From assembly GCA_943787205.1 (NCBI GenBank), contig CALSLN010000001.1, positions 281,527-345,526 of the forward strand: a stretch of DNA of 64,000 bases, read 5' to 3'. The notes below the pieces were generated by a model. The model was given only the letters and a program-made list of their open reading frames with translations. It was not told where the DNA came from and searched no databases. This DNA comes from an uncultured Rhodospirillaceae bacterium. GTDB taxonomy: Bacteria > Pseudomonadota > Alphaproteobacteria > Rhodospirillales > Rhodospirillaceae. Below, in pieces: positions 25,432 to 34,981 of this stretch; position 1 is the first letter of the stretch; each line of letters starts with the position of its first letter. The translations under genes were made by a program, and so were the position numbers.

Positions 25432-27192
25432 GTGGTAGCTCAGAAAAAAAAGAAACAGACCTCTAAGACCAATCGCATGAATGGTGGGGAGGTCATTGCA
25501 ACCGCCTTGGCGGGCTACGGTGTGCGCACGGTCGCGTGTCTATCGGGGACGGCCCACACCCACCTTCTTTTTGCCTTTGAGAATAATGACATTGGTATCG
25601 TGTCGGGTCGTCATGAAACGGCAACGGTTGCCGTGGCGGATGGATATGCGCGTGTGGCCGGTCGGCTCGGTGTGGCGTTGATAAAAGCCGATCAGGGTTT
25701 GCCCAATGCCATGTCCGGAATTATCACCGCCAATCAAGCGTGTTCACCGGTTGTTGTGTTGGTTTCTATGTTGCCTGACCCAAAGCGCGAAGCGGCAGAT
25801 GAATGGCCTAACGATTGGCTTGATATGGTTAAGCCATACGCGAAATGGGTCCGTAGTGTTCCGGCGGCTGATCGACTGGAAGAATTTGTCCATGCGGCAG
25901 CACGTCATGCCCTAACCGGGCGCCCTGGCGTTGCAGTGCTTGGTATTCCGCAGCACTTCGAAGCTGAAGCCATTGAGGTTTCCAAGTCATACACACCTGT
26001 CGTGGCCGATCCTCCAGCGCCCAATACGGGCTCAATTGAACGCGCGGCTGATATCTTGGCGAAAGCCACGCGACCGATGATCCTAGTTGGGAGTGGAGCG
26101 GCTTTGTCAGAGGCGGGCCCTGCGCTTCGCAAGTTATCAAAAGCGTTCAAATACCCAGTTTTAGCGAATGCCCTTGGGCGCGGCTTGGTGCCAGAGGATA
26201 TGACGCTCGGCTTTTCGTGGCCCTTGGCGCAGGTTGCCGCTAAAGACGCCGATGTTGTTGTCGTCGTTGGCCTGCGCATGACAGAGCGTATGGGCTACGG
26301 ATTAGCGCCGCGGTTTAACGGCGACGCCAAGTTTATTCAGATTGATGTGGAAGCGGAAGAAATCGGTCGGAATCGTGTTGTTGATGCTCCGGTCTGCGGC
26401 GATGCTCGGTTATCGATCGAAGCCCTACACAGGGCGCTGAAAAAGCGGAAAGTGTCGCCAAAGGGAAACCCGATATGGGTCAACAAGGCGCTCAAGGTTC
26501 GACTCTCGCGCATTGAGGAACTCGGTAAGGGCGATGACGGTCCGGTTCATCCGTATCGTATTGGGCGAGACCTCATGAGCCTTATGCCAGCCAACGCCAT
26601 TTACGTTGGTGACGGTGCCGATGTGCAGAACTGGATGCATGCTGTTCTTCGAATTCGATCTGATCGTGGATTTATGGATCACTACCCTCTCGGCTCTATG
26701 GGAATTGGTACGCCGCTGGCAATTGGGGCTGCAGCTGCAGCGCGTGACATTGCAAAGGAAAACCGTACTGAGCCGCGCCCGGTTGTTTTGGTTACCGGCG
26801 ACGGCGCGTTTGGATTCTATGCGGCTGAATTTAATGCCGCCGCGCTCGCAGACCTGAAAATTGTCTGCATTATTTCCAATGATGGAGCATGGGGAACGGA
26901 AAAGCATGGCCAACTCAATGCGGTTGGCAGATCGATCAACTGCGAGCTTGGCCAATGGGATTACCACCTGGTTGGTCAGATGTTCGGCGGACATGGTGAA
27001 AAAGTTGTCTCCCCTCAAGATGTCAAACCTGCACTCCAGCGGGCCTTTGATGCGGATACGTTCTCTGTAATCAATGTCTTAACGGATCCGATGGCTGGTC
27101 TCGTGCGCAAGCAAGACCCGCGGGTTCAGACCGTCGCGTTCGAAGACTTGGTTTCCAGTTTAAAAACTCATCACACACCGGATGTCGCGTAA
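25432..27192 (+). CDS. ThDP-dependent enzyme, acetolactate synthase-like, copy 1
   Basis: A 586-residue protein with the three domains of the ALS/POX family: PYR domain with the catalytic Glu at residue 62 (GRHETATVAVADGYARV), central domain, and PP domain with the ThDP/Mg motif GDGAFGFY...NDGAWG from about residue 456. It differs from real acetolactate synthases in the lysine-rich N-terminus and in KHGQLN after the NDG motif. Possible activities are a 2-oxoacid decarboxylase, hydroxyacyl-CoA lyase or carboligase. GTG start at 25432. The next gene is a paralogue, 32 bp downstream; the two could form a heteromer or act on different substrates. Confidence 0.88.
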   Translation: MVAQKKKKQTSKTNRMNGGEVIATALAGYGVRTVACLSGTAHTHLLFAFENNDIGIVSGRHETATVAVADGYARVAGRLGVALIKADQGLPNAMSGIITANQACSPVVVLVSMLPDPKREAADEWPNDWLDMVKPYAKWVRSVPAADRLEEFVHAAARHALTGRPGVAVLGIPQHFEAEAIEVSKSYTPVVADPPAPNTGSIERAADILAKATRPMILVGSGAALSEAGPALRKLSKAFKYPVLANALGRGLVPEDMTLGFSWPLAQVAAKDADVVVVVGLRMTERMGYGLAPRFNGDAKFIQIDVEAEEIGRNRVVDAPVCGDARLSIEALHRALKKRKVSPKGNPIWVNKALKVRLSRIEELGKGDDGPVHPYRIGRDLMSLMPANAIYVGDGADVQNWMHAVLRIRSDRGFMDHYPLGSMGIGTPLAIGAAAAARDIAKENRTEPRPVVLVTGDGAFGFYAAEFNAAALADLKIVCIISNDGAWGTEKHGQLNAVGRSINCELGQWDYHLVGQMFGGHGEKVVSPQDVKPALQRAFDADTFSVINVLTDPMAGLVRKQDPRVQTVAFEDLVSSLKTHHTPDVA

Positions 27193-27224
27193 TCGCGCCT
27201 TAGAGCCGAACAAAGGACTGCACC

Positions 27225-28970
27225 ATGCCAGCTAAAACGAACCGGATGACCGGTGCTCAATTGATGATGCGAGCCCTTAAGAAGCATGACCTAACAACCG
27301 CATTTTGCTTGGCGGGTACGGCTCATGGTCCTTTGTTGATGGAAATCGCGAAAGAGAAAATCAATATTATTTCTGGGCGCAATGAGTCGGCAACGGTTGG
27401 TGAAGCGGACGGGTACGCCCGTGTTACAGGCAAACTCGGGTTGGCGTTGATTAACGCTGAGCATGGGTTGCCCAATGCCATGACGGGTATTTTGACCGCG
27501 AATGAAGCGTGTTCACCTGTGTTGGTCTTGCTGACCATGCCGTATGGCAACCGGGCAGATGCGCAAGGTGGTTATCCATCCAATGTTTTGGAAATGGTTT
27601 CGCCCTTTGCCAAATACTGTCAGCTCGTGCCCGACGTCAATCGCCTCCAGGAATATATCGAAGTAGCAGCGCGGCATGCCTTGTCGGGGCGCCCAGGCGT
27701 GGCGGTGCTTGGCATTCCCAACGGATTCCAAACTCAAGCTGTCGAATACGCCGAGGGTATCAACCCTGGGCTCACGGTTGCACCTGCACCAGAGCCGGAT
27801 ACAGACGCGATTATTGAAGCGGCGGAACTCATTGCAAAAGCGAAGCGGCCACTGATTCTTGCCGGGTCCGGTGCTGCGTTATCTGGTGCCGGTGCAGCGC
27901 TGCGTAAAATTACGAAGGCATATAACATTCCCATTTTTGCGAATGCGTTGGGCCGAGGTCTTGTTCCAGAAGATGACAAGCTCAGTTATTCTTGGCCGTT
28001 GGCAAATATGTCTGCTGCACCTGCTGATGTGGTTGTCGTCCTTGGCATGCGATTGATGCAGCGTATGGCTTATGGCTTGGCACCGCGGTTCGATAAGAAA
28101 GCGAAATTTATCCAGATTGATATAGAGGCGGAAGAAATTGGTCGCAATCGACCGATCCACCTCCCCATCGTTAGCGATGCGCGCCGTGCTATCGAGCTGT
28201 TGCATATGGCTCTGCGTAAATTAAAAGCTAAGCCTAAAGCCAATCCGGCTTGGATTAATAAGGGCCTTAAGCCGCGCCTTAAGCGGATCAATGAGTTAGC
28301 GACGAGCCCAAAGGGCGGCCCAATTCAGGCGTTTGATATGGCGCGTGCCGTGACCGCTCAGATGCCGAAGAACGCTATCTACGCTGGTGATGGTGCCGAC
28401 ACCCAAAACTGGATGCATGGCTTTTTGAGAGTTCGCACGGAACGATCATTTCTAGACCACTACCCCGTCGGCTGCATGGGAACGGCCTTGCCGCTCGCCG
28501 TCGGTGCGGCGGCAGCAGCAAAAGAAGAGGCGGAGCAAAGCGGTAAAAAGGCGCGGCCAGTTGTTCTTGTATCCGGCGATGGCGCGTTTGGATTCTATTG
28601 CAGTGAAATCAACGGGGCCGTCCAGGCAAAGCTTCCTCTGATTATCGTGATTTGTAACGATGGCGCTTGGGGCACAGAGAAGCACGGGCAGATTTTGCAA
28701 CTCGGTAATGTTGTCAATTGCGAGCTCGGTCACAATGATTATCAGTTGATAGGTGAGGCTTATGGTGCGCTTGGACTGAAAGTTGACGATCCAGCTGAGT
28801 TGGATTCAACAATGAAAAAAGCATTCAAAGCGGTCGCCAATGGCCCGGTCGTCGTAAACGTCATTGTCGATAACATGGCGGGCCTAGTGCGCAAGAAAGA
28901 ACCGCTTATTCAAACCATTGCGTTTAGCGACCTACTCGCAGGGCAAAAAGCGCAATACGACTTGGATTAG
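27225..28970 (+). CDS. ThDP-dependent enzyme, acetolactate synthase-like, copy 2
   Basis: A 581-residue tandem paralogue of the preceding enzyme. The activating Glu is at residue 54 (GRNESATVGEADGYARV) and the ThDP motif is GDGAFGFYCSE...NDGAWGTEKHGQ from about residue 451. Identity with copy 1 extends over the whole length, including the rare endings MAGLVRKKEPLIQTIAFSDL versus MAGLVRKQDPRVQTVAFEDL. Both keep all catalytic residues, so neither is a dead subunit. It is the last gene of the ADH/M24/ThDP set and is convergent with the NSS transporter gene, 9 bp from its stop. Confidence 0.88.
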   Translation: MPAKTNRMTGAQLMMRALKKHDLTTAFCLAGTAHGPLLMEIAKEKINIISGRNESATVGEADGYARVTGKLGLALINAEHGLPNAMTGILTANEACSPVLVLLTMPYGNRADAQGGYPSNVLEMVSPFAKYCQLVPDVNRLQEYIEVAARHALSGRPGVAVLGIPNGFQTQAVEYAEGINPGLTVAPAPEPDTDAIIEAAELIAKAKRPLILAGSGAALSGAGAALRKITKAYNIPIFANALGRGLVPEDDKLSYSWPLANMSAAPADVVVVLGMRLMQRMAYGLAPRFDKKAKFIQIDIEAEEIGRNRPIHLPIVSDARRAIELLHMALRKLKAKPKANPAWINKGLKPRLKRINELATSPKGGPIQAFDMARAVTAQMPKNAIYAGDGADTQNWMHGFLRVRTERSFLDHYPVGCMGTALPLAVGAAAAAKEEAEQSGKKARPVVLVSGDGAFGFYCSEINGAVQAKLPLIIVICNDGAWGTEKHGQILQLGNVVNCELGHNDYQLIGEAYGALGLKVDDPAELDSTMKKAFKAVANGPVVVNVIVDNMAGLVRKKEPLIQTIAFSDLLAGQKAQYDLD

Positions 28971-28979
28971 TCGTTGGCG

Positions 28980-30341
28980 CTAAAACCAAGCTGAGGCCAA
29001 GACCCAAAAAATTCCAACAGGGCAGACGAAGCGAACGAGGAACCGCCAGGTCTTAAACACCGCATCGCTCATCCCTAGCTCTTTGGTAAGAACGTCCGAC
29101 TTCATCCACCAACCGGCAAAGATCGCGATAAGCATGCCGCCGAGCGGTAACAGTGCTTGTCCCGTAATGTAGTCGATAAGGTCCAGGATGCCGGTGGTTG
29201 CGAATCTCTCCGTGAAGCCCAGGATATAGACCTCTGACCATACGCTTGTGGATAGAGCTGATCCGACGCCAACAACCCAAATCGTAGACCCGATTAACAG
29301 TGTCGCGCCGCAGCGTGTCCACCCACTGCGTTCTTCTAACCAAGAGACTGGGACCTCAAGAAGAGAAATGGCGGACGTGAGGGCGGCGAATGCCAGTAAG
29401 ACGAAGAAGGCTGTACCGATCACCGCTCCCCCAGTCATTTGGCCAAACGCAAGGGGTAGGGTGACAAACACAAGGCCTGGGCCGGCTGCCGGGTCCAGGC
29501 CGTTGGCAAAAACGATCGGGAAAATTGCGAGACCCGCGAGAATCGCAACCAGTGTGTCGGCAATTGCAATCATCACGCAGGCGCGGGGCAGCGGTATGTC
29601 GTCTGGCAAATAGGCACCGTAGGTGAACATGATTCCTATGCCGACACCGATAGAGAAAAAGGCTTGGCCAATTGCAGCCAAAACTACGTCTGCAGTTATT
29701 TTGCTAAAATCTGGAGCGAACAGAAACGAAAGCCCTGCGGCAAAATCACCGGCTGCGATTGCGTAGCCGACGATCACCAGTAGCATAACAAAAAGCGCGG
29801 GCATCATGATGCTGACGGCGCGCTCCAGACCAGATTTGATACCTTGAGCGACTATGCCGACTGTAACGGCGACGAAAACAGTGTGCCAAAACAGGACAGC
29901 TGCGGGGTTTCCTAACAGGGCATCAAAATCTGCGCTAACCGCTGCCGCATCCATACCGGTAAAGGAGCCGGATATGGTTTTTGGAACGTAAGCGATAACC
30001 CAGCCACCGATGACACTATAAAATGACAGAATCAGAAAAGCTGCCGCGACGCCAAACCATCCAACGATACCCCAGTTATGGGAGGCCCCCACTTCGGCTG
30101 CAGCCTTTTGCATGGAAACGGGTGCGCTCATGTGACCGTGACGCCCAATCATCGTCTCTGAAAGAAGGACGGGTATTGCGATAAGAACCACAGCTGCGAG
30201 GTAGATTAGGACAAAGGCACCGCCGCCGTTTGTGCCGGTCATGTAGGGGAATCGCCAAATATTTCCGAGTCCAACAGCCGCGCCCACAGCCGCCATTAAG
30301 AAGGTTGTTCGTGAAGACCAGGATTCGTGTTTGAACGCCAT
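28980..30341 (-). CDS. Sodium-dependent neurotransmitter-type (NSS/SNF) transporter
   Basis: A protein of about 453 residues with eleven to twelve helices. The signature WSSRTTFLMAAVGAAVGLGN and IWRFPYMTGTNGGGAFVL (TM1 with the Na+/substrate-binding unwound segment, LeuT family) is clear. It imports an amino acid or similar compound with sodium. The ATG at 30341 is preferred, since AGGAAG precedes it and the protein then starts MAFKHESWSSRTTF as is usual; an in-frame GTG/ATG further upstream adds 13 residues. It is convergent with the ThDP operon and follows the broken glycosyltransferase on the same strand. Confidence 0.92.
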   Translation of the reverse strand: MAFKHESWSSRTTFLMAAVGAAVGLGNIWRFPYMTGTNGGGAFVLIYLAAVVLIAIPVLLSETMIGRHGHMSAPVSMQKAAAEVGASHNWGIVGWFGVAAAFLILSFYSVIGGWVIAYVPKTISGSFTGMDAAAVSADFDALLGNPAAVLFWHTVFVAVTVGIVAQGIKSGLERAVSIMMPALFVMLLVIVGYAIAAGDFAAGLSFLFAPDFSKITADVVLAAIGQAFFSIGVGIGIMFTYGAYLPDDIPLPRACVMIAIADTLVAILAGLAIFPIVFANGLDPAAGPGLVFVTLPLAFGQMTGGAVIGTAFFVLLAFAALTSAISLLEVPVSWLEERSGWTRCGATLLIGSTIWVVGVGSALSTSVWSEVYILGFTERFATTGILDLIDYITGQALLPLGGMLIAIFAGWWMKSDVLTKELGMSDAVFKTWRFLVRFVCPVGIFWVLASAWF

Positions 30342-30394
30342 GGTGGGTGCTTCCTGTTTCATTGAACCGTGTGTCGTCAATGTTAGTTGATTTG

Positions 30395-31462
30395 CTAAGC
30401 GGGCAGAACCTCGGAAAGAGACTGCAAAACCCGCTCAGCTGTCGGGGCAGGCGCATAGTGTTCCCTGGCCCAGGCTTGACCAGCCGCGGCAATCGCTGAC
30501 CATTCGTCGCGGCGGTCCCCAATTGCGTCTGCCGATGCGGACAGATTTTCTAAGTCGATGGGAATGTAGTGAGTCCAAGCCTTAGGCATTATGGGTAGAT
30601 TGAAGCCAGAGTTTTCAAAATCGAGATGGACCGCGACGCATCCGGCCGCCATCGCTTCCCAAAACCGCCAACTGTCCCAGCGTAAAACCGCAGATGATGC
30701 GTGGGTAAACGTATGGTGAGCGAACACCTCAGGTTGGTTTTTTTCAAACCAGTTATTTTTGCCGATCGGGCTATAGAACTCCCCGCCATAAGCCAGGCAC
30801 ACGGCTGTACGCATGAGGGCCTGGGTGTACTCTTTATGGTCTAGGTTTGCCTTGGTTATGGGCATCTTTGCCTGAAGGGCTGGGATGAACGCCATGTCCA
30901 ACATGGCCCGCACGCCCTGTTGCAGAGTTGGTCTGAACGTCTCAATTGCAATTTGATCTCTATCCGCCATGGCTTGGCCACTAATGTTTGCCAACCAGTT
31001 CGTGAGACCAAAGGCGATTGGAACTCAGTTGCCGGGCTTAACGGCGTTTATGCTGTCATGGGCTGCGAATAAGATGTGTGGCTCAGGAACAGAACAAAAT
31101 GCGCTGACATCGCTTGTTGTTATGTAGGCCACCGGTGCCGGGTCCACGCCCTCGAACGGAATGAATGCGTTGTTAGTTGAGATATCGACCAGATACGCTG
31201 AGAATCCAGTTAGGGGTTCTGCATTTAGCTCTTTTAGGTCTACTCGTCTCAACGGCATAGAGACCGGCCGCGACGTCAACGTCGTAGCATTGGTTTTTAC
31301 CGGTATACCTAAGTCCAGCAGACCTTCTATGAGGCAGCCTGAAAAATGCGTCAGAGTCTGGTCTGGCGCATAAATGTATATGCCCCGAGCAAATTGTTTT
31401 TTTAGATCAAGCACGGATTTCCTCGAGCTCTTGATGGCGTCCTGTCTTGTATCCTGCACCAT
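30395..31462 (-). pseudogene. Glycosyltransferase family 1-like protein interrupted by one in-frame TGA
   Basis: The coding frame from 31462 to 31028 (about 145 codons, ending INAVKPGN) meets TGA at 31025-31027 and then continues in the same frame (VPIAFGLTNWLANISGQ) to 30395. The second part has the GT-B C-terminal block RFWEAMAAGCVAVHLDFEN and a typical ending. The whole, about 355 codons, reads as one protein apart from this stop. KPGN-stop-VPIAFGLTNW would fit a Trp (TGG) changed to TGA. It is either a recent nonsense mutation or a base error. If read through, it would transfer a sugar; the acceptor is unknown. Confidence 0.75.
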
Positions 31463-31503
31463 TGTTGAGCGCTGGAAAACCCAACGTGTCGGGGGTGGCC
31501 TGT

Positions 31504-32868
31504 TTACGGACGCGCCAGCGCGCCGTCTCGTAGGGCAGATTCCGTCAAGTCATATCGAGATAGGCAATAACAACTGAGCACTAAGGTCACAGTCGGAATA
31601 ATCATTGCAATGTCTATGGCCATCAATGCCTGGGTAGATTGTTGAGCTTGCACGCCGCCCTGCGCTTCGACCCATCCCATCGTGCCAAGAAGTATCCCAA
31701 GAAGGGCTGGGCCAAATGCAAAAGATACTTTTTCTATGGTTGTGTATACGCCCGCAAAAATTCCTTCGCGGCGTAACCCTGTGCGCTGGAAGTCATGCTC
31801 AATGGTGTCAGGGAGTAGGGATTGGCCAATCAATAGAAGGCCGCCAGCACCTAAGCCGGTAAAGACCGCGCGCAAGTTGATGTGCCAATTTGGATCGATC
31901 GCTTCGCCAAAGACCCACGAAATCGAAACAACTGCAAAAATAGTCGACGCCATGTAGTAGCACCGCGTCTTGCCATATTTCCTGCTTAGGAAGACCCAGG
32001 CTGGCTGTGAAGCCATCGTTGCACCAGCTTGAAACAGGTAATAGGTGCCAAGATATGCATATGACACGTCCAGAATGCGGGTGAAGAGCAAGGGGAGGGC
32101 CGCGATAAAAATCGAAAACCCAAACAGCTGCGTAAACTTCACCATTAGAAGTGTAAAAAATGGTTTGTTGCCGATCACTAACTTCACTTGATCAGAAAAT
32201 GTGTGGTTGTGCTCAGTGTTGCGTGTGGTGAATTTGGCGTCATGAGTCGACCAAAAGCAGATCGTACAAATCGCAATGATGGCGACTCCAACGACCACCG
32301 ACATAACAGAGTGACCAAATAGGCCGCCGCCGTACTCCGCAATAATGACGGGTCCAATGACAGAAGACAGGAGTTGCCCACCTGCAATGGCGCTAACGCG
32401 AAATGACATCAAAGATGTTCGTTCGTGGTAGCTGTCCGTCATTTCTGCCGGCATGGTCAAATAGGGAACATTGAAGACTGTGTAGGCCGTTGCGTTTAGT
32501 AGTAGGGCTACAAAAACATAAATGAGTGTTGTGTTCTGATTTTCAAATGTTGGCACCGTGAAAATCATGATGAAGGATAGGCCGGCCAGCAATCCACCTA
32601 GCATCAAGTATGGGCGTCTCCGCCCCCAACGACTTTTGGTGCGATCACTCAAAATCCCCATTAGTGGGTCGGTCACCGCATCATAGATCTTGGAGACGAG
32701 GATAAGGGCTCCGGCCGTTACCGCGGGGATGCCAACGAACTCGATAAGGAACGTGAGGAGCAGCAAACTCACTGCATTGAACATGGCTGACATGGATAGG
32801 CTGCCGAGGCCCCACCCCATGCGTAATCGCAACGACATAGAATTGATCGAACGTGCGGTGTCAGCCAT
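31504..32868 (-). CDS. GPH/MelB-type cation:glycoside symporter (MFS)
   Basis: A 454-residue protein with twelve hydrophobic segments. The loop motif SKIYDAVTDPLMGILSDRT followed by KSRWGRRRPYLMLGG is the signature of the glycoside-pentoside-hexuronide symporter family. Asp residues in helix II of MelB-type carriers that bind Na+ or H+ are matched by YDAVTDP. It probably imports a glycoside or related compound. Its start is 25 bp before the stop of the NTF2-like gene, on the same strand. It lies directly upstream of the broken glycosyltransferase gene. Confidence 0.88.
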   Translation of the reverse strand: MADTARSINSMSLRLRMGWGLGSLSMSAMFNAVSLLLLTFLIEFVGIPAVTAGALILVSKIYDAVTDPLMGILSDRTKSRWGRRRPYLMLGGLLAGLSFIMIFTVPTFENQNTTLIYVFVALLLNATAYTVFNVPYLTMPAEMTDSYHERTSLMSFRVSAIAGGQLLSSVIGPVIIAEYGGGLFGHSVMSVVVGVAIIAICTICFWSTHDAKFTTRNTEHNHTFSDQVKLVIGNKPFFTLLMVKFTQLFGFSIFIAALPLLFTRILDVSYAYLGTYYLFQAGATMASQPAWVFLSRKYGKTRCYYMASTIFAVVSISWVFGEAIDPNWHINLRAVFTGLGAGGLLLIGQSLLPDTIEHDFQRTGLRREGIFAGVYTTIEKVSFAFGPALLGILLGTMGWVEAQGGVQAQQSTQALMAIDIAMIIPTVTLVLSCYCLSRYDLTESALRDGALARP

Positions 32869-32893
32869 GTGCTCGGTCCAACGTTATGAAGGG

Positions 32894-33358
32894 TCAGTCA
32901 GATAGAAAATCTTGATCGACATTAGAGGCGTAGTACTTTTGTAAATGGAGCATAGGGGCAGCAGGTGCTTCCACATAGTGGCAGATCAACCATCTTTCAT
33001 CACGTTTTCTAAACAGAGCAGTGACGCGGCTATCGATGCCGAACAAATGGTCAAAGCCCTTAATCTGCCCGTTCCAGTGCATTTGATACAAAGCGACGAC
33101 TAGATCAGGTCCGGCAAGCTTTGCATTGACGTCCCAAACGCGCATGGAGCATCGGTCCAATCGGGTCTTGGCGTTGGCGTAATAGGCAGCAAGCTTATCC
33201 CACCCAATAATCGGCTCTTTAATTTCTTGCGGCAGAAAGTAAGGCTCGGCCTCTTCTGGGTCCCACAACTCTTGTATGGCGGGTTGGTCCATCCTGTTCC
33301 AGCACTCGCACAGGGCCGCTAAGGTTTCTTTCACGCCGTCGATATTTGTGTTTGCCAT
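32894..33358 (-). CDS. NTF2-like (SnoaL-type) protein
   Basis: A 154-residue single-domain protein with the cone-shaped NTF2 fold pattern: N-terminal helix ETLAALCECWNRMDQPAIQELW, the IIGWDKLAAYYANAKTRLD helix and later strands VVALYQMHWNGQIKGF and VTALFRKRDERWLICHYVEAP. Such proteins are isomerases, hydrolases or ligand binders; catalytic residues are not conserved enough to say. It is divergent from the amidohydrolase gene (128 bp between starts) and upstream of the MFS gene on its own strand. Confidence 0.8.
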   Translation of the reverse strand: MANTNIDGVKETLAALCECWNRMDQPAIQELWDPEEAEPYFLPQEIKEPIIGWDKLAAYYANAKTRLDRCSMRVWDVNAKLAGPDLVVALYQMHWNGQIKGFDHLFGIDSRVTALFRKRDERWLICHYVEAPAAPMLHLQKYYASNVDQDFLSD

Positions 33359-33486
33359 GGGTGTTCCTCGTCACAGTCGGCCTAGAGTGTTCCACAGGTG
33401 GCTGATTGAGGCGAATGCGTTCTTGTTGCCTTGCCATGCGTATTAGGAAAACATGACGGAGAGCAAACTGATGTTGAGATAAAGCC

Positions 33487-34929
33487 ATGAAGAAATGCGA
33501 CACGCTTCTGTTGGGCACCGTGGTCACCATGAATGCGGATCGAGTCGCGTATCTTGACGGATATGTCGCCATAGAAGGCGGGCGCATCGTGGCCGTCGGC
33601 AAGGGCAAAGATTGTGACTATGAGGCTGAAGACACTCAGGGTGGTGACGGCCATATCGTCATTCCAGGCTTAGTTAACGTTCATGGCCATTTGGTTCAGG
33701 GCTGTATCCGCAGCATGGCAGAGGGAACCACCTTCGAGGAACGTTTGTTCGGCTTCTACTACCCAATGGCGGGTGCGTGTGACGAAGAACGGTCATATGC
33801 TTCCGCATTACCTCCGATACTTGATCTGGTGCGGCGTGGCGTGACGACTACGGCTGATGATCACTTTACTCATATTCATAAACGCTCCATCGATGGTGTA
33901 CTCCGGGCCGTGCGCGACTCTGGTATGCGGTGTCGCATGGCACGCTTAATACTCAGCGACCCCGACAACGCACCCGATGGTTTTAGGGAAGATCTGGACG
34001 TCGGTCTGGCTGAAACTGAGCGGGTTAAAACTGAATGGGAAAATGATTTTACGGCGGTTACTGCATCGACCATCGGCATAACGTATTGCACGCCAGATGA
34101 GTTTAAAGAAATTTGGCAGTGGACAGTCGACAATGACCGTCAGTTCGATATTCACGCGCCGTCTGTGCTTGATACAAAATATTTAAGCGAACGTCGCGGC
34201 TGGGAAGGTGGATCGTTCGAGTGGATGGATCATGAAGGCATGTTGGGGCCGAATGTCATCGCGGCGCATGCCCAAAATTTACGGCCGGGTGAAGCTGAAC
34301 TTATTCGTGATCGTGGCGCTCGGATTGCCCTCGTGCCAGACATGGAACAGGTCCTCGGCTTGGTGGATTTTGATTCTCGTAAATTTCTTGATGCCGGTGT
34401 GACCTGTGGCATCGGTCTGGATGGGCCTGTGGTTGCTTACGGTCATGATCTCTGGACAGCGCTTCGTGCATTCTTGACCGCGCAACGACTGGGAGATCAA
34501 CATCGCAAGCAGATGGGAGACTCTAACGAGCATTGGACAGGCTATGAGATGCTCTTTGGAAGTGCCGAGTTGGCGCTCGAACTTGCAACAATAGGCGGTG
34601 CGCGAGCGCTCAATATGGACGACAAGATCGGCTCTCTGGAAGTTGGTAAAGACGCAGATATCGTTCTTATTGACCGCCGCGGAGAGACGCAGATGTCACC
34701 ACCTGCCGCACTCATCCCAAACCTCGTTTATGGCAACGGCCCATCTCCGGATGCTGTTAAGCGCGTCATGGTGCGTGGCAAAACAGTGGTGGAGAATGGC
34801 GAGCACGTTTCGCTCAATCGGTACGACGCCGTTGCGGCTTCTGACGAGTTGCAGAGTACATTGCTCCAAGAAGTTGGGGCACAGAAGTTTGTCCGTATGC
34901 GTTCGCCTTATACGTGGGTCGACGGATAG
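33487..34929 (+). CDS. Amidohydrolase family protein (cytosine deaminase/TrzN-like)
   Basis: A 480-residue metal-dependent hydrolase. Metal ligands are visible: HGH in LVNVHGHLVQG, His in FDIHAPSVL, His in VIAAHAQNL and Asp in GIGLDGPVVAYGHD. The C-terminal KIGSLEVGKDADIVLIDRRG is typical of the subgroup that deaminates or dechlorinates heterocycles (ATZ/TRZ, S-adenosylhomocysteine or guanine deaminases). An unusual internal segment with acidic residues (SDPDNAPDGFREDLDVG) may alter specificity. It is followed after 52 bp by a small gene of unknown function and then an ABC binding protein gene. Confidence 0.92.
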   Translation: MKKCDTLLLGTVVTMNADRVAYLDGYVAIEGGRIVAVGKGKDCDYEAEDTQGGDGHIVIPGLVNVHGHLVQGCIRSMAEGTTFEERLFGFYYPMAGACDEERSYASALPPILDLVRRGVTTTADDHFTHIHKRSIDGVLRAVRDSGMRCRMARLILSDPDNAPDGFREDLDVGLAETERVKTEWENDFTAVTASTIGITYCTPDEFKEIWQWTVDNDRQFDIHAPSVLDTKYLSERRGWEGGSFEWMDHEGMLGPNVIAAHAQNLRPGEAELIRDRGARIALVPDMEQVLGLVDFDSRKFLDAGVTCGIGLDGPVVAYGHDLWTALRAFLTAQRLGDQHRKQMGDSNEHWTGYEMLFGSAELALELATIGGARALNMDDKIGSLEVGKDADIVLIDRRGETQMSPPAALIPNLVYGNGPSPDAVKRVMVRGKTVVENGEHVSLNRYDAVAASDELQSTLLQEVGAQKFVRMRSPYTWVDG

Positions 34930-34981
34930 GAACGTTAGCGCTAGAACGGTTCAATCTCCCGTCCTCAAAGGATAAGAATTA

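Noticed and set aside
25432..28970. Assignment of the ThDP pair as acetolactate synthase catalytic and regulatory subunits
   Set aside because: Both are full-length catalytic paralogues; no ACT-type small subunit is present and ilvC is absent.
29053..29343. Antisense open frames within the NSS transporter and other large genes
   Set aside because: They lie opposite strongly conserved genes, lack ribosome sites and family features, and are shadows of coding bias.
31025..31027. Selenocysteine at the TGA in the glycosyltransferase
   Set aside because: The place does not correspond to Cys or Sec in this family and no SECIS-like hairpin directly follows; a Trp mutation or error is simpler.
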